A stretch of 64,000 bases of DNA from Marinobacterium alkalitolerans (GCF_017776525.1 NZ_JACVEW010000007.1:62001-126000), one strand, 5' to 3'; shown: positions 27,986 to 37,024, numbered from the stretch's first letter. Translations and numbers: made by a program. Notes: generated by a model not told the origin, from the letters alone.

Positions 27986-30348
27986 AGGGTTACCTTGCGT
28001 TTTGGCGTTAGCAGATAGTCTTTGACCGCGTCAGGCTCAAGCGCTCGGCTGAACAGAAATCCCTGAGCCTCCTGACAGCCTGCAAGCTTCAGATACACCA
28101 ACTGATCAGGGGTCTCGACCCCCTTGGCGACCACCGACAGGTTCTGCTTGCGAGCCACGGAAATGGTGGCCGACAAGAGCACGTTGTCGTCGAAACTGTT
28201 ACGAATGTGCTGAATCAGTGCCCGGCTCAGCTTGATGCGCTTGAATGAAAGGCGTGAGACCAGCTCCAGCCCCTCTTCACTGGCCCCGAAGTCATCCATC
28301 ACCAGCCCCACGCCCTGCTGCCTGACCAGCTGAAGGTGTTCAATGGCTTCAGCATCCAGTCGCCGCAGGTCCTGATCCCCTACCTCCAGCTCCAGCCAGC
28401 CGGGGTCGAGGCGATTGGTTTCAATCAGGTTACGTACCTGCCCGGGCAATGCAGTTTCAGACAGCTGAGCACTATTGACGTTGACGGCGATTGGCAGCGG
28501 TGTCAGGCCCTGCTCGCGCCACTCCTTGAGCTGCCTGCCAACCTGTTCCAGCACGCTCCGTGTCAACTGAGGCATCAGTTTTTCCGCCTCCAGCCAAGGC
28601 AGAAAAGTATCCGGCAGGATCAGGCCGTACTCGGGAGACTCCCAGCGCAACAGTGCTTCAAAACCCGTGGTTTCATACCCTCGAAGGCGTAGCCGAGGCT
28701 GATAATGCACCCGAAACTCCCCGCGCTGGAGCGCGTTGGCAACCTCGAACTGCAAGTCGGCGTCCCCGCTGGCATGCGGGTTGCCATGGCTGTCAAACAG
28801 ACAATAACGCCCGCGCCCGGCTTTCTTGGCGCGATACATGGCCATATCGGCATGTTTAACCAGCGTTTCGATATCCAGACCGTCACGCGGGGAAATGGCG
28901 ACCCCGATACTGGGACTGGTGCCCAGCCCGGCCGCTTCAAGCTCTGGATAGGGCGCTGCCAATACCTCCACCAGCTGCTGCACCTTGGCTTCAACATCCT
29001 CCTGATGCTTCACCGCCGTCAGCATGGCCACAAATTCATCGCCACCAAAGCGGCTGATAATATCGCTTTCGCGCAGCGTTTCTCTAAGCCGTCGCGCGAC
29101 TTCCTGCAGCAGGTTATCCCCCACCTTGTGGCCAAGGGTATCGTTAATGGTTTTGAACCGGTCCAGGTCGATAAAACAGATGGCCGCAAAGCGCCCTTGC
29201 CGCTTGGACCCCAGTAACTGCGAGTGTGCCAGCTCGATAAACAGACGACGGTTGTACAACCCCGTCAAGTGATCACGGGAAGCGGCCTCTATGGTGTCCT
29301 GATGCTCGCGACGCAGGCGTTTAAGCAGCTTGGTATTGCGCTGCTCGGATTTCTGCAGCTCACGCATCTGCACTTCTCGCCCGTGCATGACCCACAGCAG
29401 CCAGAAGAGCCCGCCGATGGCGATCAGCGTCATGACAATAACGGATGCCAGGTATTTATTGCGTTGCTGATGGTAGGTGGCCAGTGCTTCCAGTTCCGAC
29501 TGGCGTACCTGAATAACAAAGGGCGCCTGCTCAAGCTTGACGAAATACCCCAGGTAGTCACGGCGGTTTTGCGGATGTCGACTGACGACTCGCCCCTGCG
29601 ACAGCCGTGACTTCAGCACCACCGTATCGTCAAAACCGGACGCACCCGCGATCAGACCGCCCCGCTCGGCCCTGAGCAACTCAACGCCCTGGGCAGTGGC
29701 AATATGAATACTGGTCTCCCGCCCCAATTTGAGGTTCTGATAGAGCGACAGCAGGTAGCCCATATCCATATCAAGTACCAGCAAGCAGCAGTTATCTTCC
29801 TGACCGACCTCGAGAGGCATCACCAGAGGCACGCTCCAGCTTTCCCCCAGAGTGGTGGTGGGCAATACCCGAATCGGCCAGCGCTCCTGTTGCGTCAACA
29901 GGGTCTTCCATTCCGGGTGGAGTGCAGGCAAGGGGCCGGGAGAGGTGGACAGCAGTGTCTCGCCACTGTGTGTTATCAGGGTGATGCGACTGAACGCCGG
30001 GTCAGAGCCGATCAAGGCCGCCAACGTGCCCGGGTCATGACTTTGCCGCTTCAGCAACTGCATGCGCGACAGGACTTTCATCGCCCGCGTCCGGTCCAGG
30101 ACCTGATTGATATTTTCAGAGACGACCAGAGAGAGGTTGGTCAGTGTTTTGGTGTGTTCTTCGAGTATCTTGTCGCGGCTGAGGCCCAGTTGATACCCGG
30201 CAAATATCCAGGTGCCAATAATGACCATGAGGGCCAAAGCGATCAGGCTTCCCTGCAATGAGGAGAGAGCAATGACATTGCGTTCCAGTGGGGGGCTCAA
30301 GTTGGTCATCCCGGTCAGGTCAGATCGTTCGTCACAATGTATACACAT
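27982..30348 (-). CDS. Membrane GGDEF-EAL protein with degenerate EAL domain
   Basis: 788 residues if the ATG at 30348 is used; the ATG at 30309 gives 775 and puts the first helix nearer the start. Neither has a convincing ribosome site. One membrane segment near residues 30-50, a dCache-like periplasmic domain to about 300, a second membrane segment (about 305-325), a coiled coil, then GGDEF with RFGGDEF and I-site RESD, both intact. In the EAL domain EALLRW, NVNSAQL and DDFG are kept, but the loop EGVE reads KGVE (K742) and the KID motif reads KLS. The lost loop glutamate is essential in studied enzymes, so it is probably a cyclase with a non-catalytic EAL domain. It is cotranscribed with the PhnD-like protein. 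Confidence 0.9.
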   Translation of the reverse strand: MCIHCDERSDLTGMTNLSPPLERNVIALSSLQGSLIALALMVIIGTWIFAGYQLGLSRDKILEEHTKTLTNLSLVVSENINQVLDRTRAMKVLSRMQLLKRQSHDPGTLAALIGSDPAFSRITLITHSGETLLSTSPGPLPALHPEWKTLLTQQERWPIRVLPTTTLGESWSVPLVMPLEVGQEDNCCLLVLDMDMGYLLSLYQNLKLGRETSIHIATAQGVELLRAERGGLIAGASGFDDTVVLKSRLSQGRVVSRHPQNRRDYLGYFVKLEQAPFVIQVRQSELEALATYHQQRNKYLASVIVMTLIAIGGLFWLLWVMHGREVQMRELQKSEQRNTKLLKRLRREHQDTIEAASRDHLTGLYNRRLFIELAHSQLLGSKRQGRFAAICFIDLDRFKTINDTLGHKVGDNLLQEVARRLRETLRESDIISRFGGDEFVAMLTAVKHQEDVEAKVQQLVEVLAAPYPELEAAGLGTSPSIGVAISPRDGLDIETLVKHADMAMYRAKKAGRGRYCLFDSHGNPHASGDADLQFEVANALQRGEFRVHYQPRLRLRGYETTGFEALLRWESPEYGLILPDTFLPWLEAEKLMPQLTRSVLEQVGRQLKEWREQGLTPLPIAVNVNSAQLSETALPGQVRNLIETNRLDPGWLELEVGDQDLRRLDAEAIEHLQLVRQQGVGLVMDDFGASEEGLELVSRLSFKRIKLSRALIQHIRNSFDDNVLLSATISVARKQNLSVVAKGVETPDQLVYLKLAGCQEAQGFLFSRALEPDAVKDYLLTPKRKVTL

Positions 30349-30397
30349 GGCGACAGATCAAGGACGCTAACAGGAAAAGATGACAACTTTATGAAGG

Positions 30398-30420
30398 CGG
30401 GTGACACTCAAGTGTCACCC
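30398..30420. terminator. Perfect hairpin between lipoprotein and GGDEF-EAL genes
   Basis: GGGTGACACT (30399-30408) and AGTGTCACCC (30411-30420) are exact reverse complements. The hairpin sits 15 bases after the stop of the minus-strand lipoprotein gene. The U-tract on that strand is poor (CCTTCAT), so termination is likely but may be inefficient. Confidence 0.5.
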
Positions 30421-30435
30421 GTTACCGCGACAGGT

Positions 30436-30834
30436 TCAGTTGCTGGAATCGTCTGTCTGTTCAGATTCCATCTGTTCCAGTTTGACCTGAGCCTCTTTAG
30501 TCAGCTCTTCGGCACCTTCCTGAAGCTTGCCGGCCACTTCCTTGGCGTTTTCGCCCATGGTTTCGACATCTTCACCAAACTGTTTTCCGGCTTCAGCCGC
30601 TTTTGCGGAGATATCCTCAGCCGCCTTGGCTGCCTTGTCCTTGGCCTCTTTCAACACGTCACCGGCTGCATCGGCTGTTTCAGACGCTTCCTGCTTCAGC
30701 TTATCCATGGAGGATGCTTCAGCGGCTGGCGCCTCTGTGCTGGTCTTTTCAGCCTCCGAATCAGAGCCGTCACACCCGACCAGAAACAGTGAAGATGCCA
30801 ACAGGGCTGAGCCAATCAATGGATAAACGCGCAT
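30436..30834 (-). CDS. Small Ala/Lys/Glu-rich lipoprotein
   Basis: 132 residues from the ATG at 30834, which has AAGGAGG five bases upstream. The signal peptide ends in a lipobox (LFLVGC), so the mature protein is lipidated. After a short Ser/Glu-rich linker the rest is a long amphipathic helix of Ala, Lys and Glu with repeats such as KDKAAKAAEDISAKAAEAG, resembling apolipoprotein/late-embryogenesis-type helices. A role at the envelope is plausible but no function is known. It appears monocistronic. Confidence 0.8.
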   Translation of the reverse strand: MRVYPLIGSALLASSLFLVGCDGSDSEAEKTSTEAPAAEASSMDKLKQEASETADAAGDVLKEAKDKAAKAAEDISAKAAEAGKQFGEDVETMGENAKEVAGKLQEGAEELTKEAQVKLEQMESEQTDDSSN

Positions 30835-30903
30835 ACATACCTCCTTATAAAGAATCAGTGCCACGCAGTATAGACACTGGAGCTGAGCCATGGATGAACA
30901 GTT

Positions 30904-31461
30904 TCAGAAACTCAGCAGCGTCAGCACCCCCAACCCGACAAACAGAGCGCAGGCTGACCGTCGAGCAAAATGAAGAGGCACTTTCTGCATCATCCACTTG
31001 CCAGCATAGGCAACTGGCACATTGGCCAGCATCATACCCAGTGTTGTACCGGCTATCACCCAGAACAGCCCCTCATAACGCGCAGCCAACACGACCGTCG
31101 CCACCTGGGTTTTATCGCCTATTTCCGCGATAAAGAACAGCACGCAGGTTGCGATGAAAGCGCCGTATTTGAGTACGGCTCCCCCTTCCTCATCATCCTT
31201 GTCCGGGATAAGCACCCAAAGCCCCACGGCTATAAAGCTGAGCCCGATAATCCAGGGTAACCAGCCATCCGGAATCCAGTTGGCCAGCCAGGCACCGAGC
31301 CAGGCCGAAAGCGCATGATTGAGTAAAGTCGCAACCAGAATACCCAGGATAATGGCGCCACGCTGGCTAAAGCGTGCTGTCAAAAACAAAGTAAGCAGTT
31401 GGGTTTTATCACCGATTTCGGCGATGGCGACCGCGAGGGTCGAAGGCAGGAAAGCGTCCAT
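30904..31461 (-). CDS. GDT1/TMEM165 (UPF0016) family cation exporter, probably Mn2+
   Basis: 185 residues from the ATG at 31461; longer starts run into the upstream riboswitch. Six membrane helices in two homologous halves, each with the family signature EIGDKTQ (near residues 14-20 and about 110-116). The Glu, Asp and Gln side chains of the two motifs form the ion path. Members transport Mn2+ or Ca2+ against H+; bacterial homologs such as MneA export manganese. The yybP-ykoY-type leader directly upstream makes Mn2+ export the most likely role here. Confidence 0.9.
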   Translation of the reverse strand: MDAFLPSTLAVAIAEIGDKTQLLTLFLTARFSQRGAIILGILVATLLNHALSAWLGAWLANWIPDGWLPWIIGLSFIAVGLWVLIPDKDDEEGGAVLKYGAFIATCVLFFIAEIGDKTQVATVVLAARYEGLFWVIAGTTLGMMLANVPVAYAGKWMMQKVPLHFARRSACALFVGLGVLTLLSF

Positions 31462-31469
31462 AGGGTTAT

Positions 31470-31660
31470 AACATCCTGGCGGGCATGTTGATTCCATAAG
31501 ACACCACACACCAGCCCGCCAGGCAGTGCGTAATGTCTCAGGTCTCATCAATCCCAAACAGGACGTGACCGCCATGAGCATGAGGCTCAATTATGTTGAC
31601 AGCCACCTCGCCGTCCCTCAAAGAGACGTGCGAGAGATTACTCCCCCAAGAGTGGTGCGG
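31470..31660 (-). promoter_or_regulatory. yybP-ykoY (Mn2+) riboswitch leader
   Basis: On the minus strand the leader carries the conserved GGGGGAGTAATC (31646-31635), GTCAACATAA (31600-31591) and GATGAGACCTGAGAC (about 31549-31535) in the order seen in yybP-ykoY RNAs. Downstream, GCCTGGCGGGC-type and GCCCGCCAGG arms (31523-31514 with 31484-31475) form a perfect 10-bp stem whose 3' arm contains the AGG of the probable ribosome site, giving a plausible expression platform. The gene controlled is a Gdt1-type cation exporter, as is common for this class. Confidence 0.75.
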
Positions 31661-31767
31661 ATAATACCAACAGGGCACCAATAAATCAAAACCGCTACCG
31701 GCTGGTCACCGCGTCAGGCTCAGGTAGAATGGTGATCAGTGACAGAACTCTTCAAACAGGGCCCAAC

Positions 31768-32307
31768 ATGACCTTCAAACCGGGACTTACTGCCTGCCTG
31801 CTGGCGGGACTCTTTCTGACGGGCTGCCAGACACTGCCCATGCCGTTTGCCTCCAACACCGCTGCAGAGCCGCCGCGTGAGGAAGCTTCTGCGCAGGAAG
31901 CAGCGCCCAGCCAGCCCAAGCCGCCGGAAAACCCTCCGGCCAGTGCCGACCTTAACTGGGAACCCAACTTGGACCAGCCGATCACGCAGCTTCAGGCGCA
32001 ACTGGAGTTGGACGAGTCACAACTGGCGAAAAACCAGACCCTGTCGAGCATCGCCTATCTGTATGATGCCCGCCTCTACATGCTGTTTCAGGATACGCTG
32101 GACTACCTGCCGGAGAAGGCCCGCAAGCATGAGGTAGAGCTTCAGAACCGCTGGCTGGACCAGCGTGCCGGCGCGATGACCCGCGCCTTCCTGAATGATG
32201 AAGACGGTGAAGTGGCGCGCTTTGCTGCAGGCCAGGCGTTTATCGAGGAAACGCAGAAACGAATCCGTGAGCTTGAACAGCTGCGCGCACTTATCGTCAT
32301 CGAGTAA
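31768..32307 (+). CDS. Uncharacterised lipoprotein
   Basis: 179 residues; the ATG at 31768 gives a normal lipoprotein signal with the lipobox LFLTGC. A proline- and glutamate-rich linker follows (residues about 35-60), then a mainly helical domain with many Leu, Gln and Arg residues ending at VIE. I do not recognise a family. It converges on the DUF2252 gene with two bases between the stops, and diverges from the Gdt1 leader. Envelope location is the only property the sequence supports. Confidence 0.7.
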   Translation: MTFKPGLTACLLAGLFLTGCQTLPMPFASNTAAEPPREEASAQEAAPSQPKPPENPPASADLNWEPNLDQPITQLQAQLELDESQLAKNQTLSSIAYLYDARLYMLFQDTLDYLPEKARKHEVELQNRWLDQRAGAMTRAFLNDEDGEVARFAAGQAFIEETQKRIRELEQLRALIVIE

Positions 32308-32309
32308 AT

Positions 32310-33614
32310 CTAGCGGCCCAGATAGCGGCAGAATGCTGCGTAATCCTGCTCGACACAATCGGCATACGCCCTGGCCATACTGACCAGCAGGTCGGTATAG
32401 GCCTCGCGCTTGTGCAAGGCTCGTTCAAGTACCGCCTGGGCAAAGCGCTCTCCCCCTTCTTCACTCAGTGCACGTGCCCCGCGCAGGTGAGACGCCGCCA
32501 GAATCCGCCCCCATACGGCCGCAATATGGCGCCAGTGTTTGGGCTTATGCAGCTTATCGGTCGGATAATCAGCCTTGAACGGCGAACGCTCACGCACCGA
32601 GAACACCTGCGCGCCGACTTCCAGCCACCCCACATAGGGATCCGGGTGACGTGCCATGGCCTGAAAGGCCAGTGCATGCCGCTCTCCCTCATGCTGGAAC
32701 ATGCGGTCATACTCTTTCCGTTCGCGAACAGACATCACATGCCAGGCTGCCGGGGGCTGCTGCGCCTTGATATCCAGGATGACGTCGTCGTGATCACCCT
32801 CTTCCTGCCCTTCCACCAGCGCGTAATAACGGTCGGTGCCCAGTGAACCTGTACCGGCACCGATGCGCCGGGCGATATCCTTCACCTTGAAATGCTGCCG
32901 GCTGTGGCCTGGAACCTTGTCCGCCAGCGTTGCCTGATAGTCCACCAGCGCCTGCTCAAGCAGCCCATACTCGGCACTTGATAGCGGTTCGAGTTTGGCG
33001 TGGTCCGGCTGAAAGCGGCGGGCATCCCCCTCTGCTTCCGTGGTCCATTTTTTCAGCATCCTGGCACGGCCTTTCTTTTCCGCCAGCTTGATCAGGAAGG
33101 ACTGCAGGCGTCCATCGGTCGTGTCTGCCATGGCCACCCAGTCTGCCAGAGTTTCTCGGTCCGCCTGCAAGGCCTCAAGGTAGTGGTCAATCACCGTCAG
33201 CAAAATTTCATCCAGCGCACTCGGCTTGAGCCCTTCGCTCTCACGCACAGCCAGTACCACGCTGGTCAGCAACCGCCATAGGTCATATTGGTAATCCCCC
33301 ACGATGCCGTCATCAAAGTCATCCAGCCCGAACCGTACCTGCTCGTCATGACTGCCATAGGCACCAAAGTTATGCAGGTGTGCGTCGCCCTGGAGCCAGG
33401 TTTGCGTGTCGGTCACGCCGCCAAACAGGGAAAAGTGCCAGTCACGATAAAGATCCTGCCAATAGAGATGATTACTGCCGCGGAAGAACGTAAAGGCGGA
33501 AACCGCCATACGCTCGAACTTCTCGCGGCGCAGTGACTCATCCAAGGACTGATTGAAGCCTTCCAGTGCTTCAATCACCTGATCTTCACGGTTGTGTGCT
33601 GTCGCTCTACGCAT
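32310..33614 (-). CDS. DUF2252 family protein
   Basis: 434 residues; AGGAG precedes the ATG by seven bases. Recognised by the DUF2252 landmarks FTFFRGSNHLYW, LQGDAHLHNFGAYG and FGLDDFDDGIVGDYQYDLWRL near residues 42-115, and later VKDIARRIGAGTGSLGTDRYYALVEG. The GDxHxxNFG and DDFD motifs resemble those of aminoglycoside-phosphotransferase/kinase-like folds, so an ATP-dependent phosphotransferase has been proposed for such proteins; no substrate is known. It stands alone. Confidence 0.88.
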   Translation of the reverse strand: MRRATAHNREDQVIEALEGFNQSLDESLRREKFERMAVSAFTFFRGSNHLYWQDLYRDWHFSLFGGVTDTQTWLQGDAHLHNFGAYGSHDEQVRFGLDDFDDGIVGDYQYDLWRLLTSVVLAVRESEGLKPSALDEILLTVIDHYLEALQADRETLADWVAMADTTDGRLQSFLIKLAEKKGRARMLKKWTTEAEGDARRFQPDHAKLEPLSSAEYGLLEQALVDYQATLADKVPGHSRQHFKVKDIARRIGAGTGSLGTDRYYALVEGQEEGDHDDVILDIKAQQPPAAWHVMSVRERKEYDRMFQHEGERHALAFQAMARHPDPYVGWLEVGAQVFSVRERSPFKADYPTDKLHKPKHWRHIAAVWGRILAASHLRGARALSEEGGERFAQAVLERALHKREAYTDLLVSMARAYADCVEQDYAAFCRYLGR

Positions 33615-33733
33615 GACGCCTCTCCTGCTCTGCGTGGGAATCCACCCACCTTAGCGCAGCCTTGCGCTGGATCAAACCATCTTGAAAACGGGAACTGCAC
33701 ACACCGGCATCCCGTGTTAGCATGCGCATTATT

Positions 33734-33752
33734 GAGAATGATTCTGATAATC
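33734..33752 (+). promoter_or_regulatory. Fur box overlapping the promoter of the di-heme peroxidase gene
   Basis: GAGAATGATTCTGATAATC matches the 19-bp Fur consensus at 14 positions. It contains GATAAT (33746-33751), a five-of-six -10 element, and ends 14 bases before the start codon at 33767. Iron-bound Fur would block the promoter, so the gene should be induced by iron shortage. Confidence 0.7.
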
Positions 33753-33766
33753 AGGTTTATCCATAC

Positions 33767-34903
33767 ATGCTGCGTACGTCCCTTCTCTGTCTTTCGATAC
33801 TCTGCTTCAATCTGTCGCCCTCGCTTGAAGCCGCTCAGCCCCTGAACAGCAAAGCCGCACTGGGCGAACAGTTGTTCTTTGACGTCAACCTGTCGCGCAA
33901 TCGCACTCAGTCCTGTGCCAGCTGCCACTCACCGGCACAGGGCTTTATCGACACCAGAACCGAAGCTCAACTGGGTGGCTCTGTCGGAGATGATACACGG
34001 TCAATCGGTGACCGTAATGCACCCAGTGCCGGCTACGCAGCCTTCAGCCCGGGCTTTCACCAGCGCGAAGATGGAGAATGGGTGGGCGGCCAGTTCTGGG
34101 ACGGGCGGGCTGACTCCCTCGCCGAGCAGGCTGGCGGCCCGCCGTTGAACCCGATTGAGATGGGCATGCCGGACAAGGCCAGTGTGGTTGAGCGCCTGAA
34201 TGAAAACCCACGCTATGTAGCGGCGTTCAACAACCTGTTCGGTGAAGGTATTCTGGAGCAAACAGAACAGGCATACGCGGCGCTGACAGAAAGCCTCGCG
34301 GCCTTCGAGCAGACCGACTTTTTTGCCCCGTTCGATTCCAAATATGACCGCTTCCTGCGTGGCGAAGCCCGGTTGACCGAACAGGAGGAGCTGGGCCGCT
34401 TGCTGTTCTTTTCACAGCAGTTCACCAACTGCAACCAGTGCCATCAGCTGCGCAAAAGCCCTCGTGCCCAAACAGAAACCTTTACCAATTATGAGTACCG
34501 CAATATCGGTGTGCCGGTAAACCGGGAGTTGCGACAGGCCAATGGTTCACCTGCCGACACCGTCGATAAAGGCCTCCTCGACAACCCGGCTGTTGATGAC
34601 CCGACCGCGTCCGGCAAGTTCAAGGTTCCCAGCCTGCGCAACGTGGCCGTAACGGGCCCCTATATGCATAACGGGGTGTTCAAGGATCTGAAAACCGTGG
34701 TGCTGTTCTATGACCAGTACAACAACCCGACCCGGACATTGAACCCGGAGACAGGCAAACCCTGGCGCGAGCCCGAAGTCAGCGCCAACCTGGCACTGGA
34801 AGAGCTGGAACACGGCCCGGCTCTGGAAGATCAGCGTGTCGATGCGCTGGTCGCCTTTCTGAAGACACTTACTGACCAGCGTTATGAGCATCTGTTGAAA
34901 TAA
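33767..34903 (+). CDS. Di-heme cytochrome c peroxidase / MauG-family protein
   Basis: 378 residues from the ATG at 33767; a signal peptide ends near LEAAQ, so it is periplasmic. Two c-heme sites: CASCH near residue 51 and CNQCH near 224. Between and after them lie family features: GDRNAPS, FWDGRADSLAEQA, PLNPIEMG and the C-terminal PYMHNGVF. The CcpA/MauG superfamily reduces H2O2 or carries out H2O2-linked oxidations. Proteins with a Fur site and this layout are usually called cytochrome c peroxidases; whether the second heme has a MauG-type Tyr ligand cannot be decided by eye. It is not linked to the qhp cluster. Confidence 0.9.
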   Translation: MLRTSLLCLSILCFNLSPSLEAAQPLNSKAALGEQLFFDVNLSRNRTQSCASCHSPAQGFIDTRTEAQLGGSVGDDTRSIGDRNAPSAGYAAFSPGFHQREDGEWVGGQFWDGRADSLAEQAGGPPLNPIEMGMPDKASVVERLNENPRYVAAFNNLFGEGILEQTEQAYAALTESLAAFEQTDFFAPFDSKYDRFLRGEARLTEQEELGRLLFFSQQFTNCNQCHQLRKSPRAQTETFTNYEYRNIGVPVNRELRQANGSPADTVDKGLLDNPAVDDPTASGKFKVPSLRNVAVTGPYMHNGVFKDLKTVVLFYDQYNNPTRTLNPETGKPWREPEVSANLALEELEHGPALEDQRVDALVAFLKTLTDQRYEHLLK

Positions 34904-34919
34904 GCGCGACCTTAAGTGA

Positions 34920-34942
34920 GCAAGGGTGCCGGTGGCACCTTC
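34920..34942 (+). terminator. Weak hairpin after the peroxidase gene
   Basis: GGTGCC and GGCACC flank a GGT loop 20 bases after the stop codon, with AAG/CTT extension. Only two T follow, so this may be a weak terminator. Confidence 0.4.
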
Positions 34943-34954
34943 GCTCCAACCTTG

Positions 34955-34963
34955 TGCTAGAAT
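34955..34963 (+). promoter_or_regulatory. Extended -10 promoter element for purC
   Basis: TG-C-TAGAAT is an extended -10 hexamer with five of six matches, 59 bases before the purC start codon. No clear -35 is seen, as is usual for extended -10 promoters. No PurR operator is recognised. Confidence 0.5.
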
Positions 34964-35021
34964 CGCGCCATTCCATTTGCCTTCAATGGCCGATTCATTC
35001 AAGTACAGGACCTGTGACACC

Positions 35022-36125
35022 ATGAGCCTTGCGCAATCCGTTCTGGCCGTGAACAACGACCTGCCGATCCGTACCGACCGCCCTGTTCACAGTGGCAAGG
35101 TGCGTTCCGTCTACTGGCTGACCGAAGCCGACAGCCGCCGCCTGATTGAAGAAAAGGGCTACGATGTCGCCCCCGACGCGCCGCTGGCGATTATGGTGAT
35201 CAGCGACCGTATCTCGGCATTTGATTGCATCTGGCACGGTGAAGGCGGTCTGAACGGTGTTCCCGGCAAGGGTGCGGCGCTGAATGCGATCTCCAACCAC
35301 TGGTTTGGCCTGTTCCGCGAACAGGGCCTGGCTGACAGCCATATCGTCGACATCCCGCACCCCTTTGTCTGGATCGTGCAGAAAGCCCGCCCGGTGATGA
35401 TCGAAGCGATCTGCCGCCAGTACATCACCGGCTCAATGTGGCGTGCCTACAGCAAGGGCGAGCGGGAGTTCTGTGGCATCACCCTGCCAGAGGGTCTGCA
35501 GAAGGATCAGCAACTGCCGGAGCTGCTGATCACCCCGTCCACCAAGGGCATTCTCAAAGGCATTCCGGGGGTCCCGGAAGCGGATGACGTCAACATCACC
35601 CGTGACAACATCGTGGACAATTTCGACGCCTTCGGTTTCCGTTCAGCTGAGGATATCGAACTGTATGAAAAACTGCTGAAAGAAGGCTTTGGGGTGATCA
35701 GTGATGCCCTGGCCGAGCTGGATCAGGTGTTCGTGGATACCAAGTTCGAGTTTGGCTACGTAACCGATGCCGCCGGCAACGAAAAGCTGATCTACATGGA
35801 TGAAGTGGGCACACCGGACTCTTCTCGTATCTGGGACGGCCCGGCTTATCGCGATGGCAAGGTGATCGAGAAGTCGAAGGAAGGCTTCCGCCAGCTGCTG
35901 CTGAACCACTTCCCGGACCCGGACATCCTGCTCAACAAGGAGCGCATGCCCGAGCGTGAAGCCCTGGCCCGCGACAACGCACTGCCGACCGAGGTACTGA
36001 TGGACGTGTCCCGTACCTACCTCGACATTGCGGAGAAGATCGTTGGCCACCCGATCGAGCTGTCGGATAACCCGAAAGCCGAGATCATCGACATTCTGCG
36101 TGACCAGTATGGCCTGATCGACTGA
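35022..36125 (+). CDS. purC: SAICAR synthetase
   Basis: 367 residues. Motifs: [11 protein letters not shown] near the start, [19 protein letters not shown], the glycine-rich [12 protein letters not shown], and a late [11 protein letters not shown] followed by [15 protein letters not shown], in which the acidic residues bind magnesium and substrate. It joins CAIR and aspartate with ATP to give SAICAR in de novo purine synthesis. The length is that of the long gamma-proteobacterial form (as in Vibrio and Pseudoalteromonas), not the 237-residue E. coli form. It is monocistronic and converges on the M48 protease gene. Confidence 0.96.
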   Translation: MSLAQSVLAVNNDLPIRTDRPVHSGKVRSVYWLTEADSRRLIEEKGYDVAPDAPLAIMVISDRISAFDCIWHGEGGLNGVPGKGAALNAISNHWFGLFREQGLADSHIVDIPHPFVWIVQKARPVMIEAICRQYITGSMWRAYSKGEREFCGITLPEGLQKDQQLPELLITPSTKGILKGIPGVPEADDVNITRDNIVDNFDAFGFRSAEDIELYEKLLKEGFGVISDALAELDQVFVDTKFEFGYVTDAAGNEKLIYMDEVGTPDSSRIWDGPAYRDGKVIEKSKEGFRQLLLNHFPDPDILLNKERMPEREALARDNALPTEVLMDVSRTYLDIAEKIVGHPIELSDNPKAEIIDILRDQYGLID

Positions 36126-36152
36126 TCGCCTGCAGGTATTGATACGTTAAGC

Positions 36153-36203
36153 AAGGCCGCACTGACTCTGGATACGATAGTCCAGACTCATCAGCGCGGC
36201 TTA
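36153..36203. terminator. Convergent terminator between purC and the M48 gene
   Basis: GCCGCACTGA...CTCTGGA and TCCAGACTCATCAGCGCGGC form a long imperfect hairpin whose right arm overlaps the last codons of the M48 gene. It is placed 30 bases after the purC stop and could serve both strands. U-tracts are short. Confidence 0.55.
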
Positions 36204-37024
36204 AACTGGTCACACTCTGGTCTGCGACCCTGCGCCAGTGCCTGCTGGTAGAGTGGCATATAGGCCTCAACCTGGGCATCCAGTTGACGGATGCGCGTGC
36301 CCGGTGCCGGATGAGTCGACAGCAACTCTGGCGGTTGGGCATTGCCTTTTTGCGCCATGTTCTGCCACAGCGTCACCGCCTCTCTGGGATCAAAGCCCGC
36401 CTGTGCCATCAGGGACTGACCGAGCTTGTCTGCTTCCGACTCATGCTGGCGACTGTAGGGCAGCAGAACGCCGTATTGCACCCCGAGCCCCATCGCCAGT
36501 ATGGCCGCCTGTTGCGTCCTGGTGTCGACCCGATCTGCCAGTGCAATCGTGGCCGCCGCCATGCCCAGTTGGGTCAGCATTTGCTGACTCATGCGCGCAT
36601 TACCATGCTGCGCCAGCACATGGGACACTTCATGGCCGATCACCGAGGCCAGCTGATGCTGATTCTCGGTCAGTTTCAGCATCCCGGTATACACCCCCAT
36701 CTTGCCGCCCGGCAGTGCAAAGGCATTCACCGCTTCGTCCTTGAACACAACCAGCTCCCAGTCCTGAGGTGCGTAGCCATACTCACGCGGCACCTGCATC
36801 AGAATCGCATCGGCCACACACTGCACGTAGCGGTTGGTGCGAGCATCCGTTTCAATGTCGAGCTTCTGCTTCATCTGCTCAAACGACTGGCTCCCCATCG
36901 CATTCATCTGCTGCGGAGAATTCAACAACAGGGTGCGCTCGCCCGTAGGTGATACGGAACAGCCTGCCATCAGCAGGGATGACAACAGCGCGATACCTGC
37001 CTGTTTTATGCGTTTGGTGAACAT
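36191..37024 (-). CDS. M48 family lipoprotein metalloprotease
   Basis: 277 residues from the ATG at 37024, with GGAGAGAG at suitable spacing. The lipobox LLMAGC (Cys22) follows a hydrophobic signal, so it is a lipoprotein, probably in the outer membrane. The zinc site is HEVSH (H131, E132, H135) with the third ligand in ESEAD. NAFALPGGKMGVYTGML is the usual strand before the zinc helix. It resembles LoiP/YcaL-type proteases that process outer-membrane proteins. Monocistronic. Confidence 0.92.
   Translation of the reverse strand: MFTKRIKQAGIALLSSLLMAGCSVSPTGERTLLLNSPQQMNAMGSQSFEQMKQKLDIETDARTNRYVQCVADAILMQVPREYGYAPQDWELVVFKDEAVNAFALPGGKMGVYTGMLKLTENQHQLASVIGHEVSHVLAQHGNARMSQQMLTQLGMAAATIALADRVDTRTQQAAILAMGLGVQYGVLLPYSRQHESEADKLGQSLMAQAGFDPREAVTLWQNMAQKGNAQPPELLSTHPAPGTRIRQLDAQVEAYMPLYQQALAQGRRPECDQFKPR

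Noticed and set aside
33767-34903. MauG-like protein as a maturase for the amine dehydrogenase quinone
   Set aside because: MauG serves tryptophan tryptophylquinone, not CTQ; this gene is 14 kb from qhp, has a Fur site, and QhpD/QhpG already supply the needed chemistry.
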